NCBI GenBank assembly: GCA_020024185.1
Contig: JAHHUD010000042.1
Span: forward strand, 1 to 13,747
Source of the DNA: Oscillospiraceae bacterium
GTDB taxonomy: Bacteria; Bacillota; Clostridia; Oscillospirales; Ruminococcaceae
Length of the DNA stretch: 13,747 nt
Direction of reading: 5' to 3'
The notes under the pieces are model-generated. The model was not told where the DNA came from and made no database searches. It worked only from the letters and a program-made list of their open reading frames with translations. A program made the translations under genes and the position numbers. This document shows, in pieces, positions 7,077-13,640 of the stretch (its first letter is position 1; each line of letters opens with the position of its first letter).

Positions 7077-9431
7077 AGTTTTGTTCTCCTTTTTATCTAT
7101 TATGGTATTATTTTTATTATTAATATTTTTATTAATTTTTTCTTGTTTTGGTTTACTTATAACATGAAAATATCTTAATCTAAGAGCATTTCCAACAACA
7201 AAAAGGCTACTGAGACTCATAGCTGCTGCACCGAACATCGGGCTTAATTTCAAATTAAATGATGAATAAAAAAGTCCTGCCGCTAGTGGAATACCACATA
7301 CATTATAGAAAAATGCCCAGAATAAGTTCTGTTTTATGTTACGGATAACAGCTTTACTTAATCCCACTGCTGTTACTACATCAAGAAGGTCATTTTTCAT
7401 TAAAACTATATCAGCACTTTCAATTGCAACATCAGTCCCAGCACCAATAGCAATACCTACATCTGCTCTTGCAAGAGCTGGTGCATCATTAATTCCGTCT
7501 CCTACCATAGCAACTTTTTTACCTGATTGTTGAATTTTTGCAACTTCTCTCTCTTTATCCTGTGGCATAACTTCTGCAATAACTGTATCTATATCAAGCT
7601 GTTTTTGTATTGCAGTGGCTGTTCTTTTGTTATCACCCGTTAACATTATAACTTGCATACCTAGTTTTTTAAGTTCTTTAATCGCCTGTGCACTGGTTGG
7701 TTTTACTAGGTCAGCAACACCAATAATACCCAAAATATTATTTTCATCTGCAAATATTAATGGAGTTTTTCCTTCGTTTGCTAGATTATCCATAATATTT
7801 TCTATTTTGCTATAATCCAAATTATTATCATTGATAAATCTTTGGTTTCCGGCAAAATATTTTTTATTATTGATAACTGCCTCTATACCACGTCCAGCAA
7901 TTGCTGAAAAATTATCTGTTGGGTATGATTTGATATTTTCCATTTTAGCTTTTGCCAATATAGCTTCTGCCAATGGATGTTCACTTTTTTCTTCTAGTGA
8001 ACTTGCAATTTTTAAAAGTTCATTTCCATCTATTCCAAAAGAAATGACATCTGTTACTTCCGGTTTTCCTTGTGTAATAGTACCCGTTTTATCTAAAACA
8101 ACACTTTGGATACTGTGTGTTACTTCCAATGCTTCGCCGGATTTTATAAGGATACCATTTTCCGCTCCTTTTCCTGTTCCAACCATTATGGCAACCGGTG
8201 TTGCCAAACCCAACGCACAAGGACAAGATATAACCAAAACAGCAATCGCACATGATAAAGCAAATTCAAAATCTGCACCTGCAATAATCCAACCTATTGC
8301 GGTTATAAGTGAAATAGACATTACAATTGGAACAAAAACACCTGAAATTTTATCTGCTATTTTTGCAATTGGTGCTTTGCTTGAACTTGCTTCTTCCACT
8401 AATTTAATAATTTGAGAAAATGTAGTATCACTACCAACTTTTGTAGCTCTCATACGGAAAAAACCGGATTTATTTATTGTAGCAGCAATTACGGTATCTC
8501 CAATTTGCTTTTGAACAGGCATACTTTCGCCGGTAATAGCAGATTCATCTACACTTGTTGTCCCTTCAATAATAACACCATCTGCTGATATACTGCTACC
8601 TGGTTTAACATGAAGAATATCTCCAGAAGTTATCTCTTCAGCCGGAATTTCTATAACTTGACCGTCTCTTTCAACCAATGCTGTTTTTGGAGCCATATTT
8701 AGAAGCTTATTTATAGCTTCGCTTGTTTTCCCCTTAGATTTAGCTTCAAGATATTTGCCGACATTAATAAGAGCCAAAATCATAACTGCTGATTCAAAAT
8801 ATAAATCATGCTGGTATCTCATTACTAAATCAAAATTTTGAACACCAAGACCATATCCTATACGATAAAGGGCAAAAATACCATAAATTAAAGACGCAGA
8901 TGAGCCAACTGCTATCAATGTATCCATATTTGGAGCTCCATGTATGAGAGAGCTAAAACCTTTTGTATAATATGATTTATTTATATAAGCAACTGGAATA
9001 GAAAAAAGAAATTGTGTTAGTGCAAAAGAAACTGCATTTTCTGTACCATTTAAAAATGAAGGTAGTGGTAATCCAACCATGTGTCCCATAGATACATACA
9101 TCAAAGGAATAAGAAAAACAAAAGACCAAATTGTTCTTTGTCGCATATTTTCCATATGCTCTTGTATAGCATTTTTATTTGGTTCATTTGATTTTGATAA
9201 TGTAGTTTTATTTATTTTTTCTCCTTGTACAGTCGCACCATATCCAGCAACTGTAACTGCATTTATTATAATATCATTATTCAATATATCTTCATCAAAT
9301 TCAACCTGCATACTATTTGTCAAAAGATTTACACTTACATCTTTTATGCCATCTAATTTCTGTACGCATTTTTCCACTCTAGAAGAACACGCAGAACAGG
9401 TCATGCCTGTAATGTCAAATTTTTGCTTCAT
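6870..9431 (-). CDS. copA: CopA-type Cu(I)-exporting P1B-1 ATPase with N- and C-terminal HMA domains
   Basis: ATP-driven export of Cu(I) across the membrane. The 853 residues are, in order: N-terminal HMA domain with GMTCSAC (C12, C15); membrane helices; actuator domain with TGES at 300-303; CPC metal site C403-P-C405; phosphorylated D447 in DKTGT; HP motif at 485-486; GDGIND from 644; the last membrane pair with FFYN and MSLSS (738-742), which mark Cu(I) specificity; a Lys/Asn-rich linker at about 755-785; and a second HMA domain with C796-A-H-C799. The start is placed at the ATG at 9431, with GAAAGGGA upstream; a TTG six codons earlier would contain that site. It is the last gene of the operon, 49 bases after the membrane Fe-S gene. 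No CsoR or CopY gene is seen in the window. The C-terminal copper domain is unusual compared with most CopA proteins. Confidence 0.96.
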   Translation of the reverse strand: MKQKFDITGMTCSACSSRVEKCVQKLDGIKDVSVNLLTNSMQVEFDEDILNNDIIINAVTVAGYGATVQGEKINKTTLSKSNEPNKNAIQEHMENMRQRTIWSFVFLIPLMYVSMGHMVGLPLPSFLNGTENAVSFALTQFLFSIPVAYINKSYYTKGFSSLIHGAPNMDTLIAVGSSASLIYGIFALYRIGYGLGVQNFDLVMRYQHDLYFESAVMILALINVGKYLEAKSKGKTSEAINKLLNMAPKTALVERDGQVIEIPAEEITSGDILHVKPGSSISADGVIIEGTTSVDESAITGESMPVQKQIGDTVIAATINKSGFFRMRATKVGSDTTFSQIIKLVEEASSSKAPIAKIADKISGVFVPIVMSISLITAIGWIIAGADFEFALSCAIAVLVISCPCALGLATPVAIMVGTGKGAENGILIKSGEALEVTHSIQSVVLDKTGTITQGKPEVTDVISFGIDGNELLKIASSLEEKSEHPLAEAILAKAKMENIKSYPTDNFSAIAGRGIEAVINNKKYFAGNQRFINDNNLDYSKIENIMDNLANEGKTPLIFADENNILGIIGVADLVKPTSAQAIKELKKLGMQVIMLTGDNKRTATAIQKQLDIDTVIAEVMPQDKEREVAKIQQSGKKVAMVGDGINDAPALARADVGIAIGAGTDVAIESADIVLMKNDLLDVVTAVGLSKAVIRNIKQNLFWAFFYNVCGIPLAAGLFYSSFNLKLSPMFGAAAMSLSSLFVVGNALRLRYFHVISKPKQEKINKNINNKNNTIIDKKENKTMYTMKIEGMMCAHCQMAVTKALNSLEGVSKAEVNLEKKEAYVDCAENITKEDLTKVVTDAGYTVVAVN

Positions 9432-9480
9432 AATATATTTCCCTTTCAAAAGAATATTTGATATTATTCAAAATATAAAA

Positions 9481-10053
9481 TTAATATTTATTTTTTAATT
9501 TACATATTCCTTGTGTCATTGTACCCATTGGACAATACACACACCAAGAACGTGGCTTATATAAAATCATTGTTATTATTCCCAAAATTGTTGATGTTAA
9601 CATAACACTGTAAAATCCAAATGCAAATTGTGCAACCCATGGCTCAACCGAACCTTCATGATATGCAAAATTCCAAGGCAACTTAAATGTCCACAGAAGT
9701 TTTACAATTTCTGATAGGTTGTTTGTACCGTTAAAAACTAAATATGTAGCAAATAACATATTGCAAAACATTATAAGAAAAAATGTTAAAAATCCATATC
9801 TAAACCATTTTCTTTTTAAAAAATCAGGAATATTTTTCTTTCTTGACATTTTTAATTTATTACCTAAAATATCAAAAAGCTGACCTCTTCCACAGTATTT
9901 GTTACAATATGACTTATTTCCTTTGATAATAGAAATTAGAAGTGGAACAAAGAAGCATATAAGCCCTAACCACGCAAACAAAATATTAAAAAATCCTAAT
10001 ATTAAATATAATGCAGAAACAATCCACAAATAATCATACCAATATTTTTTCAT
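9481..10053 (-). CDS. NapH/CcoG-like membrane 4Fe-4S protein
   Basis: A 190-residue polytopic membrane protein with Fe-S ligands, likely passing electrons between ferredoxin and a membrane or extracytoplasmic acceptor. Membrane segments lie at about 8-25, 27-43, 86-106 and 138-165. The two cysteine motifs follow the second and last helices: C50-x3-C54-GRG and C171-x2-C174-PMG...C184, as in the NapH/RdxA-type Fer4_5 family, but without the extra soluble 8Fe-8S domain of full-length NapH or CcoG. The separate ferredoxin 15 bases upstream could fill that role. AGGGGG lies 6 bases before the ATG. CcoG is known as a cupric reductase and is encoded with a copper ATPase; a similar job here is inferred from the neighbouring copA, not shown. 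Confidence 0.82.
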   Translation of the reverse strand: MKKYWYDYLWIVSALYLILGFFNILFAWLGLICFFVPLLISIIKGNKSYCNKYCGRGQLFDILGNKLKMSRKKNIPDFLKRKWFRYGFLTFFLIMFCNMLFATYLVFNGTNNLSEIVKLLWTFKLPWNFAYHEGSVEPWVAQFAFGFYSVMLTSTILGIITMILYKPRSWCVYCPMGTMTQGICKLKNKY

Positions 10054-10068
10054 AATAACCCCCTTTTA

Positions 10069-10269
10069 CTATATTTCACCTATAATAATAACTGAGGCTG
10101 GACATGTTTTTGCACATATTCCACATCCTACACATTTATTTATATCAACCAATGCACAAATTCCATTTGGTATTGTTATTGCTGATTTTGGGCATTTTTT
10201 CATACATGCCCCACAAGCAACACATTCATTTTTATTTATAATTGCTTTCTTTTTTACCCCTGTTACCAT
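10069..10269 (-). CDS. 2[4Fe-4S] bacterial-type ferredoxin
   Basis: A 66-residue soluble electron carrier with two complete CxxCxxCxxxCP motifs: C16, C19, C22, C26 and C46, C49, C52, C56. Length and spacing are typical of clostridial ferredoxins, with one extra cysteine at 38. AGGAGGT is 9 bases before the ATG. It is the first gene of the operon that continues with the membrane Fe-S protein and copA, and is the natural electron donor for the former. Confidence 0.93.
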   Translation of the reverse strand: MVTGVKKKAIINKNECVACGACMKKCPKSAITIPNGICALVDINKCVGCGICAKTCPASVIIIGEI

Positions 10270-10295
10270 ACAAGTTATACCTCCTATTTTTGAGC

Positions 10296-10339
10296 ATTAT
10301 ACACCTTTAATACTATTTTGTTTGTAACCTTATCACAAA
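10296..10339 (-). promoter_or_regulatory. Probable activator-dependent promoter of the ferredoxin-copA operon
   Basis: A minus-strand -10 TATAAT (10296-10301) has no recognisable -35 at normal spacing. Instead a dyad, TTTGTAACCTTATCACAAA on the plus strand (10321-10339, TTGTnA arms), is centred at 10330, about -41 from the predicted start at 10289. That is where a class II Crp/Fnr activator binds. The arms resemble half of the palindrome at 11165-11180 (TTGTnATAA is shared), but the spacing between arms differs, so a shared regulator is uncertain. Confidence 0.45.
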
Positions 10340-10453
10340 TTTTCTATATAAAGTAAAAGTATAACTTTTTAAACATTTTATGGTTTATTATATTATTAAA
10401 TAATCATGTTTTAGCATGTGACTTTTATACTTTTTTATTAAGTGTAATATTCG

Positions 10454-10472
10454 TTGTAGTTATACAAATGTA
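10454..10472. promoter_or_regulatory. Overlapping dyads: TTGTA-N4-TACAA and a cop-box-like TACAAATGTA
   Basis: TTGTAGTTATACAA (10454-10467) has the 14-bp layout of FNR-type sites. TACAAATGTA (10463-10472) matches the TACAnnTGTA operator of CopY/CopR copper repressors. Both lie about 190 bases before the ferredoxin-copA operon, just past the end of the regulator gene. No CopY gene is visible, and TACATTTGTA also occurs inside a coding region at 5862-5871, so chance is likely enough to keep confidence low. Confidence 0.22.
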
Positions 10473-10479
10473 TTTACTA

Positions 10480-11151
10480 TTATTTTACAGTATCCATTAT
10501 TTCACTTATTTTAAAATAATTTTTATTATATTGTATTAACCCATCTTTTTGCATTTTAGATAGCTCATTGCTCATTGCACTCCTATCAACTCCCAGATAA
10601 TCTGCAAGCTGTTGCCTGTTGTATGAAATTTCAAACGTATAGCTTCCATTCTTTTTAACACATTCTGAAAAATATGATAAAAGTCTTCCTCTAATCGACT
10701 TTGAACTTGTGTGTAAAATTCTTCTTGATAGTTGTATATTCTTTTCAGCAGTTAAAGTTAAAAGATTTCTTATTAATTTTGTATGAAACACACAAGAATT
10801 ACTACAAGTAGATAACATTCTACCTATATTCATAAATAATATACTAGTATCTTCTGCTGCAGTTACAGTAATCATTAACGGTTCTTCTGAAAGACAAGCA
10901 TAAGACTCAGCAAAAATATCACCTGTTGATGCACTACCTATAATATTGTTGTTTCCCCAAACATCACTGAATTCTATTATTGCAAGTCCATTTAATACAA
11001 CTCCGATATATTCTGTTGTTTTTCCTTCTCTTAAAATTATATCACCTTTTTTATAATGCTTTTCTATTGTGTTAAGGCATTTTAGTAAAGAGGGAATGTC
11101 TTTTTCTTCTATCCCTGTAAATAATTGTATATTTGATAAATTTATTTTCAA
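10480..11151 (-). CDS. Crp/Fnr-family transcriptional regulator, HcpR-like by context
   Basis: A DNA-binding regulator of 223 residues: a cyclic-nucleotide-binding-type beta-barrel sensor domain (about 10-115), a dimer helix (about 120-150) and a Crp-type winged helix at about 155-223 with HTH NRQQLADYLGVDRSAMSNEL around 178-197. C116-x3-C120-x2-H123 (CSNSCVFH) precedes the dimer helix; from memory this is frequent in clostridial members, and a role in sensing is unproven. The start is placed at TTG 11151, because GAGGTGAG ends 4 bases upstream; the longer frame begins at GTG 11160, which lies within that ribosome binding site and has none of its own. Divergent from the FrdX-like gene, with a shared palindrome between them suggesting self-repression and activation. 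HcpR regulators, which respond to nitrosative stress, control hcp and frdX in clostridia; no hcp is seen here. Confidence 0.88.
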   Translation of the reverse strand: MKINLSNIQLFTGIEEKDIPSLLKCLNTIEKHYKKGDIILREGKTTEYIGVVLNGLAIIEFSDVWGNNNIIGSASTGDIFAESYACLSEEPLMITVTAAEDTSILFMNIGRMLSTCSNSCVFHTKLIRNLLTLTAEKNIQLSRRILHTSSKSIRGRLLSYFSECVKKNGSYTFEISYNRQQLADYLGVDRSAMSNELSKMQKDGLIQYNKNYFKISEIMDTVK

Positions 11152-11164
11152 TTTTCTCACCTCG

Positions 11165-11180
11165 TGTTGTTATAACAACA
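11165..11180. promoter_or_regulatory. Perfect 16-bp palindrome, probable Crp/Fnr operator
   Basis: TGTTGTTATAACAACA is a perfect inverted repeat, with the TGTTG-N6-CAACA spacing of Crp-type sites. Its centre (11172.5) is at -41.5 relative to the start (11214) predicted from the FrdX-like gene's -10, and at about +16 of the regulator's own predicted start (11188). This suits activation of one gene and repression of the other by the adjacent regulator. Confidence 0.7.
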
Positions 11181-11194
11181 TATTTTCATTTTTA

Positions 11195-11223
11195 ATTATA
11201 TTATACTATAACCATAATCTCAA
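11195..11223 (-). promoter_or_regulatory. Promoter of the Crp/Fnr regulator gene
   Basis: On the minus strand, -35 TTGAGA (11218-11223), an exact 17-base spacer and a consensus -10 TATAAT (11195-11200) predict a start near 11188. This is the strongest promoter match in the window. The palindrome at 11165-11180 lies immediately downstream of the start, a blocking position. Confidence 0.68.
11202..11207 (+). promoter_or_regulatory. -10 element of the FrdX-like gene
   Basis: TATACT on the plus strand predicts a start at 11214. The -35 position reads CATATT, a poor match, so transcription probably needs an activator bound at the palindrome centred 41.5 bases upstream. The ribosome binding site AAAGGTG follows, 10 bases before the ATG at 11251. 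Confidence 0.5.
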
Positions 11224-11250
11224 TATAAATTTGAAAGGTGTAAAATAAAT

Positions 11251-11964
11251 ATGATTCGTAAAATTATACATATTGATGAAGAAAAATGTGATGGCTGTGG
11301 TGCTTGTGTAACTGCATGTCATGAAGGTGCTATTGGCTTAATCGATGGAAAAGCAAAATTACTGCGTGATGACTATTGCGACGGACTTGGTGACTGTTTG
11401 CCTGTTTGTCATACAAATGCAATTACATTTGTAGAGCGTGAAGCTGCTGAATATGATGAACAAGCAGTAATGAAAAATAAACAGAAAAAAATGCAAGAAT
11501 CCGGAATGAAAATAAACCATGCAGGATGTCCAGGTAGCAAAATGCATCGTTTTAATACAAATAAAGATGAGCAAATTACATCTGATATTTCCCCTATTAA
11601 ATCACAACTTGGTCAATGGCCATGTCAGATTAAGCTTGTTCCTGTAAATGCACCATATTTTGATGGAGCAAAATTGCTTATTGCGGCTGACTGTTCTGCT
11701 TATGCTTACGCAAATATGCATAATGAATTTATGAAAGGAAAAATCACTATTGTTGGCTGTCCAAAATTAGATAGCGTTGATTATAGTGAAAAATTAGCTG
11801 AAATTATTAAAAATAACGATATTCAAAGTGTAACTATTGTGCGTATGGAAGTTCCATGTTGTGGTGGTTTAGAAATTGCAGCAAAAAAAGCTCTTCAAAA
11901 TAGTGGAAAATTTATTCCATGGCAAGTTGTAACAATATCTATTGACGGCAAAATATTAGATTAA
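11251..11964 (+). CDS. FrdX-like 4Fe-4S ferredoxin fused to a cysteine-containing domain
   Basis: A soluble 237-residue iron-sulfur protein. The N-terminal ferredoxin domain has one standard cluster motif, C13-x2-C16-x2-C19-x3-C23, and a second, non-standard group C43-x5-C49-x3-C53. The C-terminal part (about 120-237) carries C93, C125, C148, C170 and the pair C203-C204 in PCCGG, within strand-helix repeats such as GAKLLIAADCSAYA and GKITIVGCPKLD. The layout resembles the protein called FrdX (ferredoxin fused to an uncharacterised domain), found with the HcpR regulator in anaerobes under nitrosative stress control. It is the only supported plus-strand gene here, divergent from the regulator, and a terminator follows its stop within 5 bases. 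The function of the C-terminal domain is unknown; the many cysteines suggest an additional metal or redox site. Confidence 0.87.
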   Translation: MIRKIIHIDEEKCDGCGACVTACHEGAIGLIDGKAKLLRDDYCDGLGDCLPVCHTNAITFVEREAAEYDEQAVMKNKQKKMQESGMKINHAGCPGSKMHRFNTNKDEQITSDISPIKSQLGQWPCQIKLVPVNAPYFDGAKLLIAADCSAYAYANMHNEFMKGKITIVGCPKLDSVDYSEKLAEIIKNNDIQSVTIVRMEVPCCGGLEIAAKKALQNSGKFIPWQVVTISIDGKILD

Positions 11965-11968
11965 TAAT

Positions 11969-12004
11969 AAAAACAGGAAATCATTTAAGATTTCCTGTTT
12001 TTTT
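11969..12004. terminator. Bidirectional rho-independent terminator
   Basis: A perfect 14-bp stem (11969-11982 with 11989-12002; AAACAGGAAATC core) and a 6-base loop are followed by a T run on both strands. It ends the FrdX-like gene on the plus strand and the anti-sigma gene on the minus strand; the latter's stop codon overlaps the T tract. Confidence 0.92.
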
Positions 12005-12665
12005 ATTTACTCCAAAGCTTTATAGATTTATCTTTTATATTATTTAATTCTATATCACTCAAGGATTCTATATTGGCATAATCACCTGTGTAATAATAAA
12101 CTTCATAAACATTATCTATCCCCTTATCAAATGGACATAATACATATTCTGAAAACATTTTTGAACTTGTCGTTATTTCGTCCCATTTTGTGTCTGTCAT
12201 ATAAAAAAATAAACAAGATTTTTCTGTATTACCATCTTTAAAAAATACATTTTTTATTTTCAAATAATTCGCTTGACTTCCCTTTAGGTGTGCTACCAGA
12301 TTATCGTCCTCTATTGAAACTGTAATATTATCTGCATATTCTATAATGTTTGTTGATGATTTTAACGCTGTTATTGTTACAAAACAAGCTATAACTATAA
12401 ACCCAATTACAATTGATGTAACCAATATTTGTTTTTGCAAAATTTTGTTTTTCACACAAACAAATGATTTTGCTTTTTGATTTTCAATTTCTTGATTGTA
12501 TATATTTGTTTGGCAACAATCTTCAGTATACATTTGATTATAATATTTGTTGCAACTATCACATTCTGATAAATGCTGTTCTACTATTTTCTTACTCTCA
12601 TCACTGCAAACTTTATCATAATATAGTGGTAAAATATCTTTTATCAAATCACATGGAAATTTCAT
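12003..12665 (-). CDS. Membrane anti-sigma factor with zinc-finger N-terminus
   Basis: Predicted inhibitor of the ECF sigma factor encoded immediately upstream. The 220 residues comprise a cytoplasmic zf-HC2 anti-sigma domain (C5 or C20, H31-x3-C35-x2-C38: HLSECDSC), one membrane helix at about 80-101 and an extracellular domain at 102-220 without recognisable family motifs, presumably sensing envelope conditions. The gene overlaps the sigma gene by 4 bases (start and stop share ATGA), the usual sign of translational coupling that keeps the two products balanced. It ends in the bidirectional terminator. Confidence 0.85.
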   Translation of the reverse strand: MKFPCDLIKDILPLYYDKVCSDESKKIVEQHLSECDSCNKYYNQMYTEDCCQTNIYNQEIENQKAKSFVCVKNKILQKQILVTSIVIGFIVIACFVTITALKSSTNIIEYADNITVSIEDDNLVAHLKGSQANYLKIKNVFFKDGNTEKSCLFFYMTDTKWDEITTSSKMFSEYVLCPFDKGIDNVYEVYYYTGDYANIESLSDIELNNIKDKSIKLWSK

Positions 12666-13138
12666 ACTTCTGCACGCTCCTTTATTTTAATTTTTGCTCT
12701 ATGATATGTAACTCTTGCCCAGCTCTCTGTTTTTCCCCAGATTTCACCTATCTCTTTGAAAGATAAATCTCCAAATGTACGCATCCAAAAAACTTCTTTG
12801 TATGGTTCTTCCAACAAATGTATTATTTTATGTAAATCAAATGCTGTAGCTTTATTTAAAACTTCTTGTTCTACATTCTGACCGGATTGTGTAAACTCCA
12901 GTTGAGCATCTACAAACCTTTTATTAAATTTTGCTTGTGTATAAAATGTATTTTTTGCAATTTGACATAACCACACACTCAATTTACATTCTCCACGAAA
13001 AGAACCGATACTTTTAAGTGCTTTAAAAAATACTTCTTGTGTCAGTTCTTCAGCCCAATACTCATCTTTACAAAGTGATAGAGCATATCCAAATACTGTA
13101 TCATAATATTGTGAATATATCTTTTCAATTTCTTTCAC
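12662..13138 (-). CDS. ECF-type RNA polymerase sigma factor
   Basis: A 158-residue group 4 sigma factor with region 2 at about 6-72 (YYDTVFGYALSLCKDEYWAEELTQEVF is spread over 11-37, then FRGECKLSVWLCQIAKN) and region 4 at about 98-152 (EPYKEVFWMRTFGDLSFKEI, then the helix-turn-helix GKTESWARVTYHRAKIKIK). It directs transcription of an unknown stress regulon when released by the coupled anti-sigma factor. The start is a GTG at 13138 with only a weak GGTG upstream. No sigma-A or typical ECF (AAC/CGT) promoter is evident in 13139-13230. No flanking gene indicates its targets. Confidence 0.9.
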   Translation of the reverse strand: MKEIEKIYSQYYDTVFGYALSLCKDEYWAEELTQEVFFKALKSIGSFRGECKLSVWLCQIAKNTFYTQAKFNKRFVDAQLEFTQSGQNVEQEVLNKATAFDLHKIIHLLEEPYKEVFWMRTFGDLSFKEIGEIWGKTESWARVTYHRAKIKIKERAEV

Positions 13139-13230
13139 TCTAACACCACTCTTTCTTTTATACTATATAATAAACTGTTTTTGTCCTCCTTTCTAGTATT
13201 AAGACAAAGGATAATTAAAAATGTTACAAA

Positions 13231-13273
13231 AAAATACTGTACGACAAATAAATTTATGCCGTACAGGTATTTT
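13231..13273 (-). terminator. Rho-independent terminator after the XRE fragment
   Basis: Arms 13231-13243 and 13260-13273 pair (CGTACA with TGTACG, then GTATTTT with AAAATAC past a single bulged G) around a 16-base loop. On the minus strand the hairpin is followed by a run of T. It begins just past the stop codon of the short XRE gene and isolates the sigma operon from it. Confidence 0.82.
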
Positions 13274-13276
13274 TAA

Positions 13277-13546
13277 TTATTCATATTTTTTACCAACTAT
13301 ATATATTGGCAAAAATAATGTACCCAGAAATATAAATAACAATATTACATTATATTTCATATTTAAATTATTTAATTTTAATATAAAATCAAGTATTGGT
13401 ATAAATACCATACAACTGCAAGTCCATACACTTATAGCTTTATCTGATATAAATAGTTTTTGAGCCATTTCTTTTTGCGTGTACCCTTTTTCTTTTCTAA
13501 GTTGACTAACAAATCTTCCAAATTCTTGTTTATCAATCTCGAACAT
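13277..13546 (-). pseudogene. Shortened XRE-family regulator with C-terminal membrane segment
   Basis: The 89-residue product starts like a full XRE repressor: residues 1-40 hold the first helices and the recognition helix of an HTH_3 domain (FVSQLRKEKGYTQKEMAQKL, then FISDKAISVW). The usual continuation after the Trp (ERG...LPDI and the last helices) is missing. The sequence passes in frame into a hydrophobic segment (about 45-55), then MKYNVILLFIFLGTLFLPIY with a GKKYE tail, as at the end of membrane-bound XRE proteins. An in-frame internal deletion is the simplest reading, though a functional small membrane DNA-binding protein cannot be excluded. The ATG at 13546 is chosen because AGAGGTG lies 8 bases upstream; earlier GTG and ATG codons overlap that site. 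It has its own promoter, operator-like palindrome and terminator. Confidence 0.6.
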
Positions 13547-13565
13547 TTTCATCACCTCTGTTCAA

Positions 13566-13594
13566 ATCATATCATGTAATAGGCTATTACACAA
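13566..13594 (-). promoter_or_regulatory. Promoter of the XRE fragment with a 17-bp perfect palindrome
   Basis: On the minus strand, -35 TTGTGT (13589-13594), a 17-base spacer and -10 TATGAT (13566-13571) predict a start near 13559. A perfect inverted repeat, TGTAATAG-G-CTATTACA (13575-13591), fills the spacer and touches the -35, the classic place for an autorepressor to block RNA polymerase. Confidence 0.65.
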
Positions 13595-13640
13595 CCGAAC
13601 AGTAGTAGAGTTGAATTTTAATAAATTTTACATATTGTTA

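Noticed and set aside
7831..8415. Long plus-strand open frame antisense to copA
   Set aside because: It lies fully inside the strongly supported ATPase gene, its translation resembles no family, and no ribosome binding site or promoter precedes it.
10355..10369. AAAAGT-ATA-ACTTTT inverted repeat upstream of the ferredoxin gene
   Set aside because: Its AT-only character, lack of fit to a promoter and the very AT-rich setting make chance a sufficient explanation.
11152..11160. GTG at 11160 as the start of the Crp/Fnr regulator
   Set aside because: It is part of the GAGGTGAG ribosome binding site that serves the TTG at 11151 and has no upstream site of its own.
13185..13193. Perfect minus-strand GAAAGGAGG before the sigma factor gene, as the ribosome binding site of a leader peptide
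   Set aside because: No ATG, GTG or TTG occurs at a usable distance downstream of it.
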